DNA of 16,942 bases. Origin: Chloroflexota bacterium (GTDB lineage: Bacteria; Chloroflexota; Dormibacteria; Dormibacterales; Dormibacteraceae). A model generated the notes under the pieces. That model worked only from the letters and a program-made list of their open reading frames with translations, made no database searches and was not told where the DNA came from. The stretch lies in the NCBI GenBank assembly GCA_005880175.1, contig VBJR01000385.1, positions 1 through 16,942 of the forward strand. The letters are read 5' to 3'. The position numbers and the translations under genes were made by a program. Below, in pieces: positions 1-8,382 of the stretch (within the stretch, counting starts at the first letter, position 1; the number at the start of each line of letters is the position of its first letter).

Positions 1-112
<112 letters not shown>

Positions 113-123
113 CGAACAGCTCC

Positions 124-1111
<988 letters not shown>

Positions 1112-1119
<8 letters not shown>

Positions 1120-3646
1120 TGCCGTACATCTCCCACTCGCCGGCGTAGAGGTAGCGATAGAGCTCGTCGACCGCCGGGTTGGGGCTCTCGTCCGAGAAGC
1201 GGACCGTCTCCTCGACCTCCGCCTCGACGCCCTCCTGGAGCTGCTTCAGCTCGGCGGCGCTGACGACCCCCGCGTCCTGCAGCTGCTGCTGGAAGCGGAC
1301 CACCGGGTCGCTCTGCAGCCAGCGCTCCTTCTCCTCGTCCGATCGGTACTTGTCCGGGTCCACCACCGAGTGGCCCTTGAACCGGTAGTTGACCGCCTCG
1401 ATGAAGCGGGGCTGGGAGTCGGCGCGGACCTTCTCGACCACGTCGGACGTCCGGCGCAGGACCTCCAGCACGTCCATGCCGTCGATCCGGATGGCCTCCA
1501 TGTCGTACGCGCACGCCTTCCGGTAGATCTCGGAGACGGCCGACGCGCGCTCCACGGCCGTGCCCATGCCGTAGTGGTTGTTGACGCAGAACCAGACGAC
1601 CGGCAGCCCCAGCACCTTGGCGAAGTTCAGCGACTCGTGGAACGAGCCGATGTTGGTCGCGCCGTCCCCGAACATGCAGAAGACGACGTCCTTCGCCTGC
1701 TGGTACTTGATCGCGAAACCGGCGCCGACCGCCAGCGGCAGGTGGCCGCCCACGATGCCGTACCCGCCCATGAACCGATGCGACAGGTCGAAGATGTGCA
1801 TCGAGCCGCCGCGGCCGTGGGCGACGCCGCTCTCCTTGCCGAACAGCTCGGCCATCACGGTCTTCGGGTCCACGCCGCGGGCGATCGCGTGCCCGTGCTC
1901 GCGGTAGCTGGTGTAGATGTAGTCCCCGGCCTGCAGGGCGGTGATGCCACCGACGACGGTCGCCTCCTCGCCCAGGTTCAGGTGGCAGTAGCCCCCGATC
2001 TTGGCCTTGGTGTACTCGACCTGCGTGCGCTCCTCGAAGCGCCGGATCAGGTACATCTGGCGATACAGCGCCAGCAGGCCGTCCTTGTGCTCCTTGCTCA
2101 GCGTCAGGCCCGCCTCCACCCGTACGGGAGGGGCCTGCGGCCGGGGAGCCCGCGCCGGCTTCTCCTCTACGCGACGTGCCACTAGAGTCTGCTCCTTGAT
2201 GGCGGCCGCGGCGGTTGCCTGCGGCGCCCGGCTCGGGGCGGCCGCGGCGGCCGCGGGCCGCTGGGTCTTCCGGTTGGGAACGTGGATGGCGCGCCCGTCC
2301 GCCGCCAGCGCCGCCTCCAGCAGCGACTCGGCCAGCGTGGGGTGGGCGTGCATCGTCAGGTCGAGGTCGTGCAGCTTCAGGCGGTGCTGCACGGCGAGCG
2401 TCGCCTCCGCGATCACGTCGGTGACGCGGGGGCCCACCATCTGGACGCCCAGCAGCGTGTCGTCGCGGGCGTCGGCGACGACCTTGACCGCGCCCTCGGT
2501 CTGGCCCAGCGTCATGGCCCGGCCCGACGCGGCGAACGGGAAGCGGCCCACCTTGACGTCGAAGCCGCGCTCGCGCGCCTCGCGCTCGCCGAGACCGACG
2601 TTGGCGATCTCCGGGTCCGTGTAGATGCAGTTGGGGACGGCGTGGTAGTCCGGCGTCCGGCCGGCGCCGGAGATGTTCTCGACCGCGCACACGCCCTCGT
2701 ACGAGGCCACGTGCGCGAGCATCACCCCGCCGATGACGTCGCCGATGGCCCAGACGTGGTCGGCGGCGGTGCGCAGGTGATCGTCCACCACCACGCGGCC
2801 GCGCTCCAGCTGGACGCCGGCCGCCTCCAGGCCCAGGTCCTTCGTGTACGGCACCCGGCCCGCGGCCAGCAGCACCACCTGAGCGGGGACGGCCTGCCCC
2901 TCGCCCTCCGACCTGAAGCGCACCTCGAGCCCGGCGCCGGTCCTGGCCACCTCCTCGACGCGCGCCTCCGTGTGGATGACGCCGCCCAGCCGCTCGAAGT
3001 GGCGCCGGTACAGGCCGACCACGTCGGACTCGACCATGGGCAGGACCTGGGGCAGCAGCTCCAGGACGGTCACCCTGGTGCCGAGCGCCGCGTACAGGGC
3101 GCCCCACTCCATGCCGACCACGCCGCCGCCGATCACGACCATGGCCTCGGGGACCTGCTCGAGGCCCAGGATGCCGTCGGAGTCGATCGTGTGCTCGATG
3201 CCCTTCAGCGGGATGCGCGCGGGCACCGAGCCGGTCGCGATCACGAGGTCGCGGGCCTCGTAGCGCTCGCCGCCGGCGGTGAACGCGCCCGGGCCGTCGA
3301 GCCGGGCCGCGCCCCGGACCACCGTGATGCCGTTGGCCTTCATCAGGCCCTCCACGCCGCCCACGAGCTGGTCCACGACCTTGTCGCGGCGCCGGTTGGC
3401 CGCCGGCAGGTCGAAGCGGAGCGCGTCGGCGACCACGCCGTACTCGCCGCCTCGCTGCATCAGCGAATACAGCTCGGACGACTGGAGCATGGCCTTCGTC
3501 GGGATGCAGCCGCGCACGAGGCAGGTGCCGCCCATGCGGTCCTTCTCCACGATGGCGGTGCGGGCGCCGAGCTGGGCGGCCCGGATGGCGGCGACGTAAC
3601 CGCCGGGGCCGCCGCCGATCACGGCGACGTCAAAGCGCTCAGGCAC
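1112..3646 (-). CDS. Dihydrolipoamide dehydrogenase - PDH E1 alpha fusion (E3-E1 alpha)
   Basis: One uninterrupted 844-codon frame holds two normally separate enzymes. Residues 1 to about 460 are a complete E3 flavoprotein: FAD-binding GGGPGG (11-16), redox-active GGTCLVRGC with Cys42 and Cys47, NAD-binding VIGGGVVGME (171-180), AIGDV near 300, and the HPTLAE active-site segment with His435 and Glu440. Residues about 460-515 are an Ala/Pro-rich linker. Residues about 516-844 are a complete E1 alpha: RRFEER near 535, GGSMH near 615, the thiamine-diphosphate motif GDGATNIG (660-667) closed by NN (689-690), and the GHSVVDPDKYRS phosphorylation-loop region (758-769). The start is GTG at 3644-3646 with AAAGGAG 5 nt upstream. 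The gene leads the PDH operon and overlaps E1 beta by 8 nt. A possible internal start for E1 alpha at codon 489 is listed separately. A lost stop codon or sequence error between two once-separate genes is the alternative to a true fusion, but each half is full length and no frame change is needed. Confidence 0.93.
2180..2197 (-). promoter_or_regulatory. Internal ribosome-binding site and GTG start inside the E3-E1 alpha linker
   Basis: On the minus strand AAGGAG (2197-2192) is followed after 9 nt by an in-frame GTG (2182-2180), codon 489 of the fusion. Codons across this junction include act, cta, gca, cgt and gta, far richer in A and T than the GC-ended codons on either side, as is common around true translation starts. 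Starting here would give a 356-residue E1 alpha, the usual size for the free subunit. The sequence shows the signal; whether ribosomes use it is inference. Confidence 0.5.
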
Positions 3647-3651
3647 GATAG

Positions 3652-3658
3652 CTCCTTT
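3652..3658 (-). promoter_or_regulatory. Ribosome-binding site for the E3-E1 alpha gene
   Basis: AAAGGAG on the minus strand lies 5 nt before the GTG at 3646-3644. It decides the start: the protein then begins PERFDVAVIGGGPGG, the expected E3 N-terminus, and no other start nearby has a comparable site. Confidence 0.75.
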
Positions 3659-3755
3659 CGATGGCGGTATTCACGAGAATTATGACGGCAGCCGGCGGCT
3701 GATTCTTCCAGATGCGTCCCGCACAGTGCGGCATAGCAATGTACGAGGCTGGGCC

Positions 3756-3771
3756 GCCCCGGTGCCGGGGC
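3756..3771. other. GC-rich hairpin in the leader of the PDH operon
   Basis: The arms GCCCCGG (3756-3762) and CCGGGGC (3765-3771) are a perfect 7-bp inverted repeat separated by 2 nt, so the top pair or two would open to form the loop. It lies between the paired operator-like sites and the E3 start, and no T-run follows it on either strand. It could be leader structure or a weak terminator for nadE, or chance in GC-rich DNA. Confidence 0.25.
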
Positions 3772-3801
3772 CCGGGGGAAGGCCTGGGCGCGGGCTGAGA
3801 C

Positions 3802-3867
3802 GTTGAACTGTCGACACTTACACGCCTCGGCCGTGCGGGATGCGTTGAAGTGTCGATACTTCAACAT
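3802..3867 (-). promoter_or_regulatory. Paired operator-like repeats upstream of the PDH operon
   Basis: On the minus strand two near-identical 19-mers occur, AAGTATCGACACTTCAACG and AAGTGTCGACAGTTCAACG, differing at two positions and repeating every 42 bp (about four helical turns, hence the same DNA face). The copy nearer nadE is also an almost perfect palindrome: GTTGAAGT (3844-3851) and ACTTCAAC (3858-3865) flank a TCGA core. The other copy (3802-3823) shares the core but has one degraded arm. They lie 156-220 bp upstream of the E3 start in the longest non-coding gap and are richer in A and T than their surroundings. This looks like a dimer-binding site for a MarR-, GntR- or ArsR-like repressor; the regulator is not in the window and I do not recognise the motif. 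A second role as a nadE terminator is possible because the palindrome could form a hairpin. Confidence 0.5.
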
Positions 3868-3885
3868 CGTCCAGCAGGCCGCCGC

Positions 3886-5601
3886 CTACCCGGTCCCGCG
3901 GATGCCGTCGGGGAGGTAGCGGTTCGTGATCGGCATCCGCCTGTACTCGCTGCGGTCCACCAGCCCGATCACGCGCCGGACGACCTCGGGGTCGTGGCCG
4001 GCCGCGACCAGCTCCTCGAAGCTGCGGTCGTCCTCCACGTAGCCCTCCAGGATCGGGTCCAGCTCCTCGTACGGGGGCAGGCTGTCGGCATCCTTCTGGT
4101 TCTCGCGCAGCTCGGCCGACGGCGGCTTGTCCAGCACCCGCTGGGGGATGACCGGCCGCTCGCCGACCGTGTTGCGGTACCGGCAGAGCTCGTAGACGGT
4201 CGTCTTGGGGATGTCCTTCAGCACCGCGAAGCCGCCGGCCATGTCGCCGTACAGGGTGCAGTAGCCGGTGGCGATCTCCGACTTGTTGCCGGTCGTCAGC
4301 ACCATCCAGCCGAACTTGTTGCTCAGGCCCATCACCAGGACGCCACGGATCCGGGCCTGGATGTTCTCCTCGGCCAGGCCGGGCGGCAGCCCCGCGAACG
4401 CGTCCGTCAGCGTCGCCTCGAACGCCTGCTGGACCGCCTCGATCGGCAGCTCGTACGTCCGGATGCCGAGCGCCTCCGCGAGCTCGCAGGCGTCCTCCAG
4501 GCTGGCCCGGGACGTGAACCGGGACGGCATCAGGACCCCGACCACGTTGTCCGGGCCCAGCGCGTCCACCGCGACGCAGGCCGTCAGCGACGAGTCGATG
4601 CCGCCCGACAGGCCGAGCAGCACCTTCTCGAACGCGCCCGACTTGCGCACGTAGTCGCCCGTGCCGCAGACCAGCGCCGCGTACACCTCGGCCGGCCCGT
4701 CGAGGGGCACGGCGAGCGGCCGCCGGGGCGCGCCGGGCGGGTGCGGCGCGGCCGTGCCCGTGACCGCGATCTCGGTGACCTCCAGGTCCAGGTGGAGCGG
4801 CATCGCCGCCTCCTTGCGCAGCCGCGTGTCGTGGAGGCGGGCGCCGAAGACGGTGCCGATGTCCAGGTCGGCCACGAGCAGGTCCTCGGCGAACGAGGGG
4901 GCCCGCGCGATCACCTCGCCGTCCGGGTCGAACACCACGCTGTTGCCGTCGAACACGAGCTCGTCCTGGCCGCCGACCAGGTTGACCCAGACCAGGAACG
5001 CGCGCGAGTCCATCGCGCGGGTGGCGATCATGCTCTCGCGGGTCCGCCGCTTGCCCCGGTGGTACGGCGAGCCGTTGATGTTGATCAGCAGCTGGGCGCC
5101 GTGGGCGGCCTGGACCGAGATCGGTCCGGTCGGGTACCACGCGTCCTCGCAGATGGACACGCCGACCCGGACGCCGGCCAGCTCGAAGATGGGGCTGCGG
5201 CGGCCGCGCTGGAAGTAGCGCTCCTCGTCGAACACCCCGTAGTTGGGCAGGTACACCTTGTGGTAGACGCCGCGCAGCTCCCCGTCGTGGGCGAGGAACG
5301 CGGCGTTGTGGATGTCCAGGTCCAGGTCCACGAACCCGCCCACCACGGCGATGCCGCGGCTGGCCGCGACCACGCGGTCCCGGTGCCGGATGTTGTCCCG
5401 GATGAACGACGGCTTGAGCAGGAGGTCCTCGGGCGGGTAGCCGGGGACCGCGAGCTCGGGGAACACGACGACGTCGCATCTCTCGTCTCGCCCCCGGCCG
5501 ATCCACTCGATCATCCGGGCGGCGTTGCCGGCGAGGTCGCCGACGGTGCTGTCGATCTGCGCCAGACCCACCCGCAGGGGCCGGGCGGCGTCGGTCTCCA
5601 T
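3886..5601 (-). CDS. nadE: Glutamine-dependent NAD(+) synthetase
   Basis: This two-domain enzyme makes NAD+ from nicotinic acid adenine dinucleotide, ATP and glutamine in the last step of NAD synthesis. The N-terminal half is a nitrilase-type glutaminase: PLRVGLAQIDSTVGDL at the start, FPELAVPGYPPEDLL containing the catalytic glutamate, YHKVYLPNYGVFDE with the lysine, and SICEDAW with the nucleophilic cysteine. The C-terminal half is the PP-loop synthetase with LLGLSGGIDSSLTA, then LSNKFGWMVLTTGNKSE and the DKPPSAELRENQKD segment. From the chosen ATG (5599-5601) the protein is 571 residues, normal for this class. An in-frame GTG at 5653-5655 would add 18 residues before the conserved domain, which seems less likely. 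The tail DGIRGTG is slightly short of homologues I recall but intact. It is transcribed apart from, but beside, the PDH operon and divergently from the sigma factor gene. Confidence 0.93.
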   Translation of the reverse strand: METDAARPLRVGLAQIDSTVGDLAGNAARMIEWIGRGRDERCDVVVFPELAVPGYPPEDLLLKPSFIRDNIRHRDRVVAASRGIAVVGGFVDLDLDIHNAAFLAHDGELRGVYHKVYLPNYGVFDEERYFQRGRRSPIFELAGVRVGVSICEDAWYPTGPISVQAAHGAQLLININGSPYHRGKRRTRESMIATRAMDSRAFLVWVNLVGGQDELVFDGNSVVFDPDGEVIARAPSFAEDLLVADLDIGTVFGARLHDTRLRKEAAMPLHLDLEVTEIAVTGTAAPHPPGAPRRPLAVPLDGPAEVYAALVCGTGDYVRKSGAFEKVLLGLSGGIDSSLTACVAVDALGPDNVVGVLMPSRFTSRASLEDACELAEALGIRTYELPIEAVQQAFEATLTDAFAGLPPGLAEENIQARIRGVLVMGLSNKFGWMVLTTGNKSEIATGYCTLYGDMAGGFAVLKDIPKTTVYELCRYRNTVGERPVIPQRVLDKPPSAELRENQKDADSLPPYEELDPILEGYVEDDRSFEELVAAGHDPEVVRRVIGLVDRSEYRRMPITNRYLPDGIRGTG

Positions 5602-5607
5602 CCCTCC

Positions 5608-5613
5608 ATTCTG
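5608..5613 (-). promoter_or_regulatory. Possible -10 element for a leaderless nadE transcript
   Basis: CAGAAT on the minus strand is followed by 6 nt (GGAGGG) and then the nadE ATG, so transcription could begin at the start codon. No convincing -35 box is visible. The GGAGG might instead be a Shine-Dalgarno sequence, but it would lie only 1 nt from the ATG, which is too close. Confidence 0.3.
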
Positions 5614-5626
5614 CGCCGATCCGGGA

Positions 5627-5641
5627 CCGGATTGGGTCCGG
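5627..5641. repeat. Short inverted repeat between nadE and the sigma factor gene
   Basis: CCGGA (5627-5631) and TCCGG (5637-5641) are perfect 5-bp arms around a 5-nt centre, with an overlapping alternative GGACC/GGTCC pairing. It lies in the 93-bp divergent promoter region and could be an operator or chance in GC-rich DNA. Confidence 0.2.
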
Positions 5642-5682
5642 TGGACTAAAACCACCCCCTGTCACGATCCGGGGGGCCATGG

Positions 5683-5688
5683 GATACC
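5683..5688 (+). promoter_or_regulatory. Possible -10 element for the ECF sigma factor gene
   Basis: GATACC lies exactly 6 nt before the GTG at 5695, which fits a leaderless transcript. TGTCAC at 5660-5665 is at the right distance (17 nt) to be a -35 box but matches the consensus poorly. No Shine-Dalgarno sequence precedes the gene. Confidence 0.3.
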
Positions 5689-5694
5689 ACAGGC

Positions 5695-6210
5695 GTGATG
5701 ACCATCACCGCGGCGCCGCCCGACGCCGCCGACACCGCGTCGTTCGAGGCGCTGATCGAATCGCTCCTGCCCGGCGGGTACCGGCTCGCCTACGCCATGC
5801 TCCAGAGCCAGCCCGAGGCGGAGGACGCGATCCAGGAGGCGGCGCTGCGCGCGTGGGCCGCCCGGCACCGCCTGCGGCCCGGCTCGGACCCCCGGCCGTG
5901 GTTCATGACGATCGTCGCCAACCAGTGCCGGCAGCAGCGGCGCAGCCGCTGGTGGTCGGTGCGGAAGGGCGGCGACCTGCCGGAGGGGGTGCAGCCGGCG
6001 CCGCCGGTCGAGGGCGCCGACCTGCGCCGGGCGCTGGCGCGGCTGTCCCACCGCGACCGGCTGGCGCTCGCCCTCCGCTACTACCTCGACCTGCCGTTCG
6101 AGGAGATCGGCCGCGTCCAGGGCATCTCGCCGGCCGCGGCCAAGGCCCGCGTCCACCGCGCCCTCGGCCGGCTGCGGCTCGAGGTTCCCGAGGATCTGAA
6201 CGATGCATGA
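5695..6210 (+). CDS. RNA polymerase sigma factor, ECF (sigma-70 family)
   Basis: This 171-residue protein has only sigma regions 2 and 4. Region 2 spans about 22-90, with YRLAYAMLQSQPEAEDAIQEAALRAW and the RPWFMTIVANQCRQQRR segment that melts and reads the -10 DNA. Region 4 spans about 108-163, with LARLSHRDRLALALRYYLDL and the helix-turn-helix FEEIGRVQGISPAAAKARVHRALGRLR. It would direct core RNA polymerase to a small stress or envelope regulon. The start is GTG at 5695 or the next codon, ATG at 5698; no Shine-Dalgarno is seen and a leaderless start is suspected. Its last 8 bases overlap the next gene, a membrane protein likely to be its anti-sigma partner. I cannot assign an ECF subgroup without a profile search. 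Confidence 0.92.
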   Translation: MMTITAAPPDAADTASFEALIESLLPGGYRLAYAMLQSQPEAEDAIQEAALRAWAARHRLRPGSDPRPWFMTIVANQCRQQRRSRWWSVRKGGDLPEGVQPAPPVEGADLRRALARLSHRDRLALALRYYLDLPFEEIGRVQGISPAAAKARVHRALGRLRLEVPEDLNDA

Positions 6211-7390
6211 GGAAGAGTTCCGGACCCGGTACCGCGCCGCCGTCGGCGACGCGCCGGACGAGCTGGGCGCCGTGCAGCGCGCGGCGGCGGTCGTGCACCG
6301 GGCGCCGCCCCGGCCCGAGCGGGCGGGGGCGCCGCGGGCCATGATCCTGGTCGCCGGCGCGCTGGCCGTGCTCGTGCTGGCGGGCCTGCTGGGGCCGCGC
6401 GTGCTGCGCGCCATGCCCCGGGTCACGACCCCCGCGGCCGGCGGTGCCCCGCGCGATGCGCCCCCGGCCGCTCCCGCCGTCGCCGCCGTCGCCGCCTGCC
6501 GGCTGCCGGTCGTCGTAGGCGACTATCGCGCGGCGGCCGCCGGCCAGACGCGCGACGATCAGTCCACCCAGCCGAAGTACACGGCCGGGTTCGTGGCGCC
6601 GGCCACCGGCGACTTCGTCGCCGACCCGAGCGCCCAGGCGGGGAGCCTGCCGTTCTCCCGCGCGTACGTGAACGACAATTGGGAGCCGGAGAGCTACGAC
6701 CCGGTGCTGAAGCGCTGGCTGCCGGCCAGGGTGCGCCAGGTCTCGCCCGACCACCACTCCTACCTGTACTTCCTCCAGAGCCCGCTGGCGACCGGCAAGG
6801 GCTCGGCCTTCGACACCACCTCGCTGCACGTCTACGACGTGACCACGGGCAAGGACCGCACCCTCTGGACCACGCACGACCAGATCGGCTGGGACGCCAC
6901 GTGGGAGTCCGACGGCATCCACGCGTCCACCACGCCCGGCGGCGGCGGCCGCATGGCGTCGTGGGTCGTCGACCCGGTCTCCGGCACGGTGGTGCCGGCC
7001 GCGCCGTCGTCGCCGCCCGGTCCTTCGCCGGCCGAGGCGGTCGCGACGTTCAGTGAGTACGGCATGACGAAGGGCGGCCAGGACGGCACCGACGGCGCCG
7101 GCCATCCGATCCTGTTGGAGGGCTCTCGCGACCCGGGCGCCCACTACCAGTACTTCGTCGGCGGGCCGAACGGCCGCCGGATCGTCATCCACGAGGGCAC
7201 GATGGGCGACGCGTTCGACTTCGACCCCGCCGGCTTCGCCGTGGACGGCGACCGGCTCTGGTCGGCGAACTACGACGGCACGGCGATCTGGCTCTGGACC
7301 GAGAAGGACGGCCTGAAGCGGTACCCGCTGACGGGCGTGCCCCGGCACGACTTCTACGTCATTCCCACGGTGGTCGGGCCGTGCCAGTGA
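6203..7390 (+). CDS. One-pass membrane protein with large outer domain, putative anti-sigma factor
   Basis: This 395-residue protein has a short cytoplasmic N-terminus (1-45, including MHEEEFRTRYRAAVG), a single membrane helix at about 47-66, an Ala/Pro-rich stalk (71-98) and an outer domain of about 295 residues. The outer domain has repeated aromatic/Asp-rich strands such as HSYLYFLQS, SLHVYDVTTGKDRTLW, RMASWVVDPVSGTVV and RLWSANYDGTAIWLW, which resemble beta-propeller blades of the TolB/WD kind. Its only two cysteines, Cys99 and Cys394, bracket the outer domain and could close it with a disulfide. The start overlaps the sigma factor gene by 8 nt, the usual layout of sigma/anti-sigma pairs. 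The short N-terminus shows no obvious zinc anti-sigma HxxxCxxC motif, so sigma binding is inferred from position and topology only. Confidence 0.6.
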   Translation: MHEEEFRTRYRAAVGDAPDELGAVQRAAAVVHRAPPRPERAGAPRAMILVAGALAVLVLAGLLGPRVLRAMPRVTTPAAGGAPRDAPPAAPAVAAVAACRLPVVVGDYRAAAAGQTRDDQSTQPKYTAGFVAPATGDFVADPSAQAGSLPFSRAYVNDNWEPESYDPVLKRWLPARVRQVSPDHHSYLYFLQSPLATGKGSAFDTTSLHVYDVTTGKDRTLWTTHDQIGWDATWESDGIHASTTPGGGGRMASWVVDPVSGTVVPAAPSSPPGPSPAEAVATFSEYGMTKGGQDGTDGAGHPILLEGSRDPGAHYQYFVGGPNGRRIVIHEGTMGDAFDFDPAGFAVDGDRLWSANYDGTAIWLWTEKDGLKRYPLTGVPRHDFYVIPTVVGPCQ

Positions 7391-7394
7391 GCGG

Positions 7395-7877
7395 CTACCA
7401 GCCGCGCAGCCGCGCGACCAGCTCCAGGAGCTGGCGGTACAGGTGGGTGAGCCGGCTGCCGCGGGCCACGCCGCAGAGCAGCAGGGTGCCCCGGGGATGG
7501 GTCAGCGCCAGGGTGCCGTCGCCGGTCAGCGGCTGCAGCCCGGTCCGGCGCAGGGTCACGCTCTCCACGTCGGCCAGGTCCACGCCGGTGACCATCCTGG
7601 GCTGGAGCAGGTCGTCGCGGATCTCCACCCTGCCCTGCCGGATGGTCACGCGCATCCGCGACGCGCGCACCGCCGTCAGGACCAGGCCCAGCACCTGGAG
7701 CACCACGCCGGCCCCGACCGCCACCTGGAGCAGGGTGAAGAACGACGCCAGGAACGGCAGCCGGGCGCGCAGGAGCGCGAGCCCGATCCAGAACGCGGCC
7801 AGCAGCGCGGCGGTCACGGGGTGGACGGGCAGGGGGGCCAGCACCTCCCGGTCCAGGCTGCCCAGGTAGGCGATCAC
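7395..7877 (-). CDS. Membrane protein with bacterial PH-like domain
   Basis: This 160-residue protein has two hydrophobic segments, at about 21-37 and 44-70, followed by a beta-rich domain (75-155) with MRVTIRQGRVEIRDDLLQ, DLADVESVTLRR, GTLALTHPRGTLLLCGV and a closing helix LTHLYRQLLELVARL. That pattern fits the bacterial PH (DUF304/bPH2-like) fold, whose function is mostly unknown. The start is GTG at 7877, whose last two bases lie in a TGA (7876-7874) of the frame thought to end the TPR gene upstream, giving a GTGA overlap. The gene ends 4 nt from the convergent membrane protein gene, with no room for a separate terminator. Confidence 0.72.
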   Translation of the reverse strand: MIAYLGSLDREVLAPLPVHPVTAALLAAFWIGLALLRARLPFLASFFTLLQVAVGAGVVLQVLGLVLTAVRASRMRVTIRQGRVEIRDDLLQPRMVTGVDLADVESVTLRRTGLQPLTGDGTLALTHPRGTLLLCGVARGSRLTHLYRQLLELVARLRGW

Positions 7878-8316
7878 CGGGCGCCGGCGGCGCCGGGCGG
7901 GACAGCGCCGGGGGCGCGGGCGGCCGCGAGGCGGGCAGAGGGACGAGCGAGGGGCGGACGCTGCCGCCGCCCTGGACGGCGGCCAGGCGGGCCCGGGCGT
8001 TCGCGTGGTCGCCGTCCATCGCGAGCGCCTCGCGGTAGCGGCCGGCCGCCTCCTGGCGCCGGCCCCGCCGCTCGGCGATCAGGCCCAGGTAGAACAGCGC
8101 CTCGGCGTTGAGCGGCGCGCGCTGCAGGGACTCCCAGAGCGCGGCCTCGGCGGACACGTCCTCGTTCAGGCTCAGCCGGGCGACGCCCATGCCGTACAGC
8201 GCCTCGGCCGCCCAGCGGAAGTCGGCGGCGGCCTGCGAGAAGGGCAGGAGGCTGTCCCGGAAGCGCCCGCTGAAGAGCAGGTCCCAGGCCTCGGTGAGCA
8301 GGGCCGGCGTCGCCAT
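7874..8316 (-). CDS. TPR-repeat protein with a probable frameshift in its 3' end
   Basis: From ATG 8314-8316 the first 115 residues form helical TPR repeats, clearest at 38-71 (AEALYGMGVARLSLNEDV...) and 72-105 (EALFYLGLIAERRGRRQEA). This fold usually mediates protein contacts. After about residue 118 the sequence becomes Pro/Ala-rich. The starting frame has no stop until 7354, so taken literally it would be 320 residues and would run through the whole PH-domain gene in a nonsense-like Pro/Arg/Gly-rich frame. A -1 shift in the Pro/Ala tail would instead end it at the TGA 7876-7874, giving about 147 residues and a GTGA overlap with the next gene; I use that end. The shift may be a sequence error, a real mutation or recoding. 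No ribosome-binding site is obvious. Confidence 0.6.
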
Positions 8317-8338
8317 CCGCGGGCACAGATTGCCCGGC

Positions 8339-8371
8339 CGGTCCGCCGGAGGTCAAGCGGCCGACGGACCG
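8339..8371. repeat. Inverted repeat in the TPR / sulfur-carrier divergent promoter
   Basis: CGGTCCG (8339-8345) and CGGACCG (8365-8371) are perfect 7-bp arms 19 nt apart, ending at the putative -10 element of the sulfur-carrier gene. They lie in the 66-bp gap between two divergent genes, so they could be an operator; short arms in GC-rich DNA also arise by chance. Confidence 0.3.
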
Positions 8372-8376
8372 ATAAT
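8371..8376 (+). promoter_or_regulatory. -10 element for a leaderless sulfur-carrier gene
   Basis: GATAAT matches the sigma-70 -10 consensus at five of six positions, stands out in GC-rich DNA and lies 6 nt before ATG 8383. Transcription would begin at or next to the start codon. GGAGG directly abuts the ATG, too close to act as a normal Shine-Dalgarno. No good -35 box is visible. Confidence 0.45.
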
Positions 8377-8382
8377 TGGAGG

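Noticed and set aside
3720..3730. The small inverted repeat CGCAC-A-GTGCG in the PDH leader.
   Set aside because: Arms of 5 bp with a 1-nt centre are common by chance and no other signal supports a role.
3619..3867. An 82-codon minus-strand reading frame beginning MLKYRHFNASRTAEACKCRQ in the gap before the E3 gene.
   Set aside because: Its first 20 codons are made of the two operator-like repeats, its base use is unlike the neighbouring genes, it has no ribosome site and it overlaps the E3 start.
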